From Bacillota bacterium (GTDB lineage: Bacteria > Bacillota > Clostridia > Lachnospirales > Lachnospiraceae): a DNA stretch of 64,000 nt. The position numbers and the translations under genes are program-made. The notes under the pieces are model-generated. The model worked only from the letters and a program-made list of their open reading frames with translations. It had not been told where the DNA came from and ran no database searches. The stretch lies in the NCBI GenBank assembly GCA_023415055.1, contig JAEZLZ010000068.1, positions 124,001 to 188,000 of the forward strand, written 5' to 3'. Positions 60,083 through 64,000 of the stretch are shown here, in pieces. Each line of letters opens with the position of its first letter. Position 1 is the first letter of the stretch.

Positions 60083-61381
60083 CTATTCCATTTTTATCTC
60101 TTTATATACAGCCTCTACCTTCGCACGAATTTCCAGAAAAACTTCCACTAAAAGTGGTTCAAATTCTTGTCCACTTCCGTCCTGTAAAATTTCAAAACAC
60201 TGATCCAGCTTCATTGCATCCCTATAGCATCGATTCATGGATGTTGCATCAAACACATCTGCAATGGTCATAATTCTTGCACATAGCGGAATCTCCTTTT
60301 TGCTCAACCCTTCCGGATATCCTCTTCCGTTCCACTTCTCATGATGATACCTTGCCACTTGATAAGCCATATCCGTGTAATCTTTATTCTCCAGGTGTCC
60401 AAAAGTTTCTTTTATGATGTCCCCTCCTCGCACTGTGTGGAGCTTCATAACTTCAAACTCTTCCTCCGACAATTTGCCTGGCTTTTGTAAAATCATGTCC
60501 GGTACAGCTATTTTGCCAATATCATGCATCGGAGCTGCACGAAATAAATGATTCATATAATCCTTTGTCAATTCTTCCCGGTAGAATCCTCTACGCCTTA
60601 ATTCCTCTGCAAGAAGTTTTACATAAAGTGAAGTCCTCCGAATATGTCCACCTGTGCTACCATCCTTGTTTTCCACTAATGTAGCAAATCCCATCACCAT
60701 CTCCTTGTGGTACTTTGACAGCTCCTCAACCGCGGGGTTTTCCTGATTAATATACACTCCCACCACAATAATCGTTATACCTATACTGCTAAGGAGCACT
60801 TGTGGATACATCATCTGATATCCGGTGACACCGATCAATACAAGCAGATAAGTAAATATACTCAATCTCTTATGACTTTCTATGTACTTCCAGCGACCGA
60901 AAAAAGTTGTTAAGGTCAACAAAATATACATACCGGCCATAATATAACAAGTATATGCAGATATCCCCATGGAATAGTTGCTCAATTCCCCCTGACGATA
61001 TTTCAGCATAGGCAGGAAAAGAAGCACTATAAGGACATTGATCACAAACGGACTAAATAACAGTATTCTTTTACTCCTTTGCTTTGGCAATCCAGTAGTA
61101 ATGGATAGCATATATAAAAATAGCAAGAAGATAGAGCCGTCTATACTCAATAAGAAGAAGCCATGGGCGATGAGATTTAACAAAGGATTTACCTTGTCCA
61201 GATTATTCACCATATAGGCTGTCGCACCATCAAAGAAAATACTGAGCACACCCAATCCAAATAATAGATCAAACACGGACAGCTTATGTTTACCCCCAAA
61301 ACGTTTACATTCCTTGTAATAAATGAATGCAATATATACAAGAATCATCATACAGCCCAACTGTAGCTTAAAGTATTGCAT
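60083..61381 (-). CDS. Membrane HD-GYP-domain phosphodiesterase
   Basis: About 432 residues. Seven or eight transmembrane helices (about 5-220) form a 7TM-like sensor region, followed by an HD-GYP domain: 'GHIRRTSLYVKLLAEELRRRG', catalytic 'APMHDIGKIAVPD', 'HTVRGGDII' and signature 'ARYHHEKWNGRGYPEGLSKKEIPLCARIMTIADVFDA'. The metal ligands HD, HH and the GYP loop are all present, so it is likely to hydrolyse cyclic-di-GMP or a related dinucleotide. Conserved 'Y-R-x-AM' appears as 'RCYRDAM'. GGGGGTGA precedes the start. The ligand is unknown. Confidence 0.92.
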   Translation of the reverse strand: MQYFKLQLGCMMILVYIAFIYYKECKRFGGKHKLSVFDLLFGLGVLSIFFDGATAYMVNNLDKVNPLLNLIAHGFFLLSIDGSIFLLFLYMLSITTGLPKQRSKRILLFSPFVINVLIVLLFLPMLKYRQGELSNYSMGISAYTCYIMAGMYILLTLTTFFGRWKYIESHKRLSIFTYLLVLIGVTGYQMMYPQVLLSSIGITIIVVGVYINQENPAVEELSKYHKEMVMGFATLVENKDGSTGGHIRRTSLYVKLLAEELRRRGFYREELTKDYMNHLFRAAPMHDIGKIAVPDMILQKPGKLSEEEFEVMKLHTVRGGDIIKETFGHLENKDYTDMAYQVARYHHEKWNGRGYPEGLSKKEIPLCARIMTIADVFDATSMNRCYRDAMKLDQCFEILQDGSGQEFEPLLVEVFLEIRAKVEAVYKEIKME

Positions 61382-61621
61382 CAAATCACCCCCAAAACAG
61401 CACTCTAGAATATCATTTTTTGAATTAAGCTATCGTGTCATTTCGCAATGCCCCACTGTCATTTATACCTTGTGTACTGGCTTTTTTTCTCTTGCCATAA
61501 AAAAGCCTACTACCCTCTAATATTTTACCATAGAAGACCTTATATCCTTATTTAAAGAAAACATACACAGACTCTAATTTAGAAATGATGTGGTCATATG
61601 CAGTGTGCGTGAAAGATTTTA

Positions 61622-62839
61622 TCAATGTACCACTTTATTCAGAAAGTCCTGAATTTTAGTCCAGTATTCCTTATCATCTTCCACGTTTCTAAAATCACAG
61701 TCCTTTATAATATAATGCACCCAAGAATTGCGCAGCCAGGACTGTGCTTCAGGATAAGCTTCTTTGAGCCTGTTCATATTGACGGGAGGTACCTCAGTAT
61801 CTCCTGTGCTTGCTATTAAAAGTACCGGTCGTTCATCGGCGTTTTTAATTTGCTCCACCGGCTTACTATATTTTACTTTATCACTGCCATATACCAGTTT
61901 TAAGGAGGATACGATGAGGGGCTTTTCAAGGGATAGAATGAATTTAGGTATCCCATATCCATCCAGCTCATCCAGTATAACGTCCTCAAAGCTTGAATAG
62001 GCTGACATCGCGATCAGTGCATCTATGTCCTTTAACTGCCCGAAGGAATTAACTGCAATTGCGCCGCCCATGGATGCTCCCTGTACTACAATCGGAACAT
62101 CCTTATACTTTTCTTGACTGTTAATATAATCCACAACAGCCTTTACATCCTTTACTTCATCATAACCAAGGCATATCCTGTTACCATCGCTCTTTCCATG
62201 TCCCCTGACATCAAGCAATATGGATGCATAGCCATTATCCTGCATATATTTTGCATGGCCGTAAAAATATGTAACCGATGGCTGAACAATACCACTCAAA
62301 TATATAATCACTGCTTTCGGATGAGTCGTTGTAATTTCTGAAGCCCATATTTTCAGACCATCTTCGGTTCTTAAATACATTTGATTTTCCTTCAGGTTAA
62401 AGTCCTTCGCCTCGTAGATCCCCTGAAGTGGAAAATCATTGGTTACATAGCCGCGATAACTGACATGCCGGTTTACAAACTTCGGCAGTGCAAAATAGGG
62501 AAGCGTGATAAGAAGTATAAGAAAGATTCCAATTCCTATTGCAATTACTTTCACAATAATATGAAAAACAAATTGTTTTCCTGTTCTTATCCTTACTCTT
62601 CCGGAAAAATATTGTTTTATTTTTCGACAGAGGATAATATAAACCGATATAGCTGCTACTAGAATAGGAATATAAATCAAACCTTTTAGAAAGGCTCTCA
62701 AAGTATTTATATCAGATACATATTCCACTGTAATAGTTATTATCATCAGGATAAAACATAAAATAAATAATGCCAAGGACAAAATAGATATGGCTTTTAA
62801 CAGTAAATAGAAACTTCTTTTTTTGTTCATATCTTCCAT
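61622..62839 (-). CDS. Membrane-anchored alpha/beta hydrolase
   Basis: 405 residues. Three N-terminal transmembrane helices (about 10-35, 45-68, 85-112), then an alpha/beta-hydrolase domain of the Hydrolase_4 / BAAT type. The nucleophile elbow is GASMGG ('VVQGASMGGAIAVNSFG'), preceded by 'ASILLDVRGHGKSDGNRICLGYDEVKDV'. The acid is probably Asp in 'LLIASTGDTEVPP' and the base His in 'SWVHYII'. The build resembles YqkD/YtaP-like hydrolases with a membrane anchor; the substrate, probably lipid or ester, is unknown. GGGGGAG precedes the ATG. Confidence 0.85.
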   Translation of the reverse strand: MEDMNKKRSFYLLLKAISILSLALFILCFILMIITITVEYVSDINTLRAFLKGLIYIPILVAAISVYIILCRKIKQYFSGRVRIRTGKQFVFHIIVKVIAIGIGIFLILLITLPYFALPKFVNRHVSYRGYVTNDFPLQGIYEAKDFNLKENQMYLRTEDGLKIWASEITTTHPKAVIIYLSGIVQPSVTYFYGHAKYMQDNGYASILLDVRGHGKSDGNRICLGYDEVKDVKAVVDYINSQEKYKDVPIVVQGASMGGAIAVNSFGQLKDIDALIAMSAYSSFEDVILDELDGYGIPKFILSLEKPLIVSSLKLVYGSDKVKYSKPVEQIKNADERPVLLIASTGDTEVPPVNMNRLKEAYPEAQSWLRNSWVHYIIKDCDFRNVEDDKEYWTKIQDFLNKVVH

Positions 62840-62924
62840 TTTTCTCCCCCATCGTTATTTATACCATATTACCATTTATTGATCATTAATGGAAGCATCC
62901 TTGAGCATTTGGATAATATCCTCT

Positions 62925-64000
62925 TCAGCCTAGATCATCGATTTCCATATTCTCATTCGTAAATTCAGGGTCACGGATACTACCAATAATTATAATTGCT
63001 ATAATAAAAATAGAAAATGTAAATACAAATGGTAAGCGGCGGTCAAAACTTGATAACCATCCAGCTAAGTAGCCAAATGGTGTGGCAAAAGCAATGGTAA
63101 AGGTCATAATCAATGCATTGATACGAGCTCGTTCCTTCGGATTGATATTTAATTGAAGTAAGGTATCTTTTCGAGGCATTACAAGAGCATTAGCTACTGC
63201 AGAAACAATAACATAAAGTATAATCAACGATATACTTCCCTTCGGTGTCAGTATCAGAAGAATTGAGCACCCGGCATACAATACCAGGCCACTCCACATA
63301 GGTATCCGGAATTTCACGGCTTCCAGGCGGTGTTGTATTCCAATCATAAAAATCAACATAACAGCCGCATTTAAAATAGGGAAAAAAGCTAAATAACGAT
63401 CTGCTATGCCTAGTCTTTGCGTTACATACAAGCTAAAGAAGTTCGTACTGACAAGATTGGTTATATGTAATATGACACATACAATAAGCACTTTTGTAAT
63501 CTCTTTATTCTTTAGTACTTTCGGTATTAGATCCTTGTATTCATATATCATCTTTAAAACAGAGGTATTTTTCGTCTCAGCTATACGGATCTTTCCTTGT
63601 CTGGTTTCATTACAATGCTTATAAGTTATAACCACCTTAATCAGCATATTGATCGCAAATACAAGATATAAAACACGGACAACCGGAACTACAGTAAAAG
63701 AACTTATCAATAACCCGGAAATCGGTGCAAAAAAGATTGCAACCAGACCACCTATGTTTACCCAGGTATATATCCCTAATAAATCCTTGGGTTCTGCATC
63801 TTCAATCAACAAGCAAAACCATGCCGTCTGGTTTATTTGTTCAAAACTGTTAAATAAGACTGCAATTAAAAAGAGCCAAAAGTTATCAGAAATTGCCCAT
63901 ATCAAACAAGCAACACTCCAACCAAAGAAATCGCCCATCATAGTTGTAAATTTGCGTCCCAACTTATCAGTAAGTATTCCGCCAAAGAAGGAAAAAAACA
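62925..64000 (-). CDS. MFS transporter (partial, 5' end outside the window)
   Basis: The frame is open to the right edge, so the N-terminal part is missing. It includes the MFS motif A region 'GGILTDKLGRKFTTMMGDFFGW', giving the loop between helices 2 and 3, and about ten helices beyond. 'MPRKDTLLQLNINPKERARINALIM' is the equivalent loop in the second half. An ATG at 63962 lies inside this conserved region and is not the true start. Drug or small-molecule efflux is the usual assignment for this subgroup; the substrate is unknown. Confidence 0.88.
   Translation of the reverse strand, partial: FFSFFGGILTDKLGRKFTTMMGDFFGWSVACLIWAISDNFWLFLIAVLFNSFEQINQTAWFCLLIEDAEPKDLLGIYTWVNIGGLVAIFFAPISGLLISSFTVVPVVRVLYLVFAINMLIKVVITYKHCNETRQGKIRIAETKNTSVLKMIYEYKDLIPKVLKNKEITKVLIVCVILHITNLVSTNFFSLYVTQRLGIADRYLAFFPILNAAVMLIFMIGIQHRLEAVKFRIPMWSGLVLYAGCSILLILTPKGSISLIILYVIVSAVANALVMPRKDTLLQLNINPKERARINALIMTFTIAFATPFGYLAGWLSSFDRRLPFVFTFSIFIIAIIIIGSIRDPEFTNENMEIDDLG

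Overview
The window reads as a low-GC Firmicute, most likely an anaerobic, polysaccharide-degrading member of the Lachnospiraceae/Clostridia. This is inferred from strong AGGAGG-type ribosome sites, a YesMN-type two-component system next to a sugar ABC importer, an SLH-anchored family 16 glucanase, many PadR/MarR-controlled ABC transporters and a CspB/C-like subtilase. I saw no rRNA, tRNA, CRISPR array or phage module.

Layout: (1) 1-8.3 kb, minus strand: response regulator, histidine kinase and a sensor-type sugar-binding lipoprotein in a translationally coupled trio, followed by a galactofuranose/ribose-type (YtfQRT-like) ABC importer that runs off the left edge. (2) 8.4-16.3 kb: an AEC-family transporter, a DUF421/DUF4363 pair and a 1781-residue surface GH16 glucanase with binding modules, SLH repeats, a clear promoter and a probable CcpA (cre) site. 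(3) 16.4-29.2 kb: flavodoxin; a PadR/DUF1048 operon; a MarR-controlled heterodimeric ABC exporter; a second MarR gene with a carboxylesterase; a subtilase; a MerR-controlled ABC-2 transporter. (4) 29.2-39 kb: an accessory, decaying zone. It holds the remains of a Crp/Fnr regulator fused to a truncated YczE-like gene, an SDR enzyme, a multiply broken PTS EIIC gene, two near-identical DUF1275 genes in direct orientation flanking an orphan 900-residue secreted protein, an IS4-family insertion sequence, and the tail of a GH13 glucosidase. (5) 39.2-49 kb: a PadR-controlled glycosyltransferase with a perfect operator palindrome, a LUD protein, peroxiredoxin Bcp with a yaaA relic, an amidase, and divergent PadR-DUF4097 and XpaC-TelA envelope-stress units. 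(6) 49.4-55.6 kb: PhzF, then a divergent carotenoid-like locus (CrtO-like acyltransferase and CrtQ-like glycosyltransferase against two CrtN/CrtP-like flavoenzymes) with no dehydrosqualene synthase. The first flavoenzyme carries a C-terminal cysteine domain resembling the GltD-type [4Fe-4S] domain. (7) 56-64 kb: small GNAT acetyltransferases, short membrane or anchored proteins, an aminoglycoside 6-adenylyltransferase-like gene, an HD-GYP protein, a membrane alpha/beta hydrolase and a partial MFS transporter.

Two themes run through the window. Many units are one regulator (PadR, MarR or MerR) sitting on a small transport, detoxification or envelope operon, often with operator palindromes readable in the promoter. 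Several intergenic gaps hold long nested inverted repeats that look like elaborate terminators or a dispersed structured repeat family. The strongest candidate for undescribed biology is the synthase-less carotenoid-like locus with the iron-sulfur-tailed flavoenzyme; next are the sensor/transport pair of sugar-binding lipoproteins and the DUF1275-flanked orphan surface protein.
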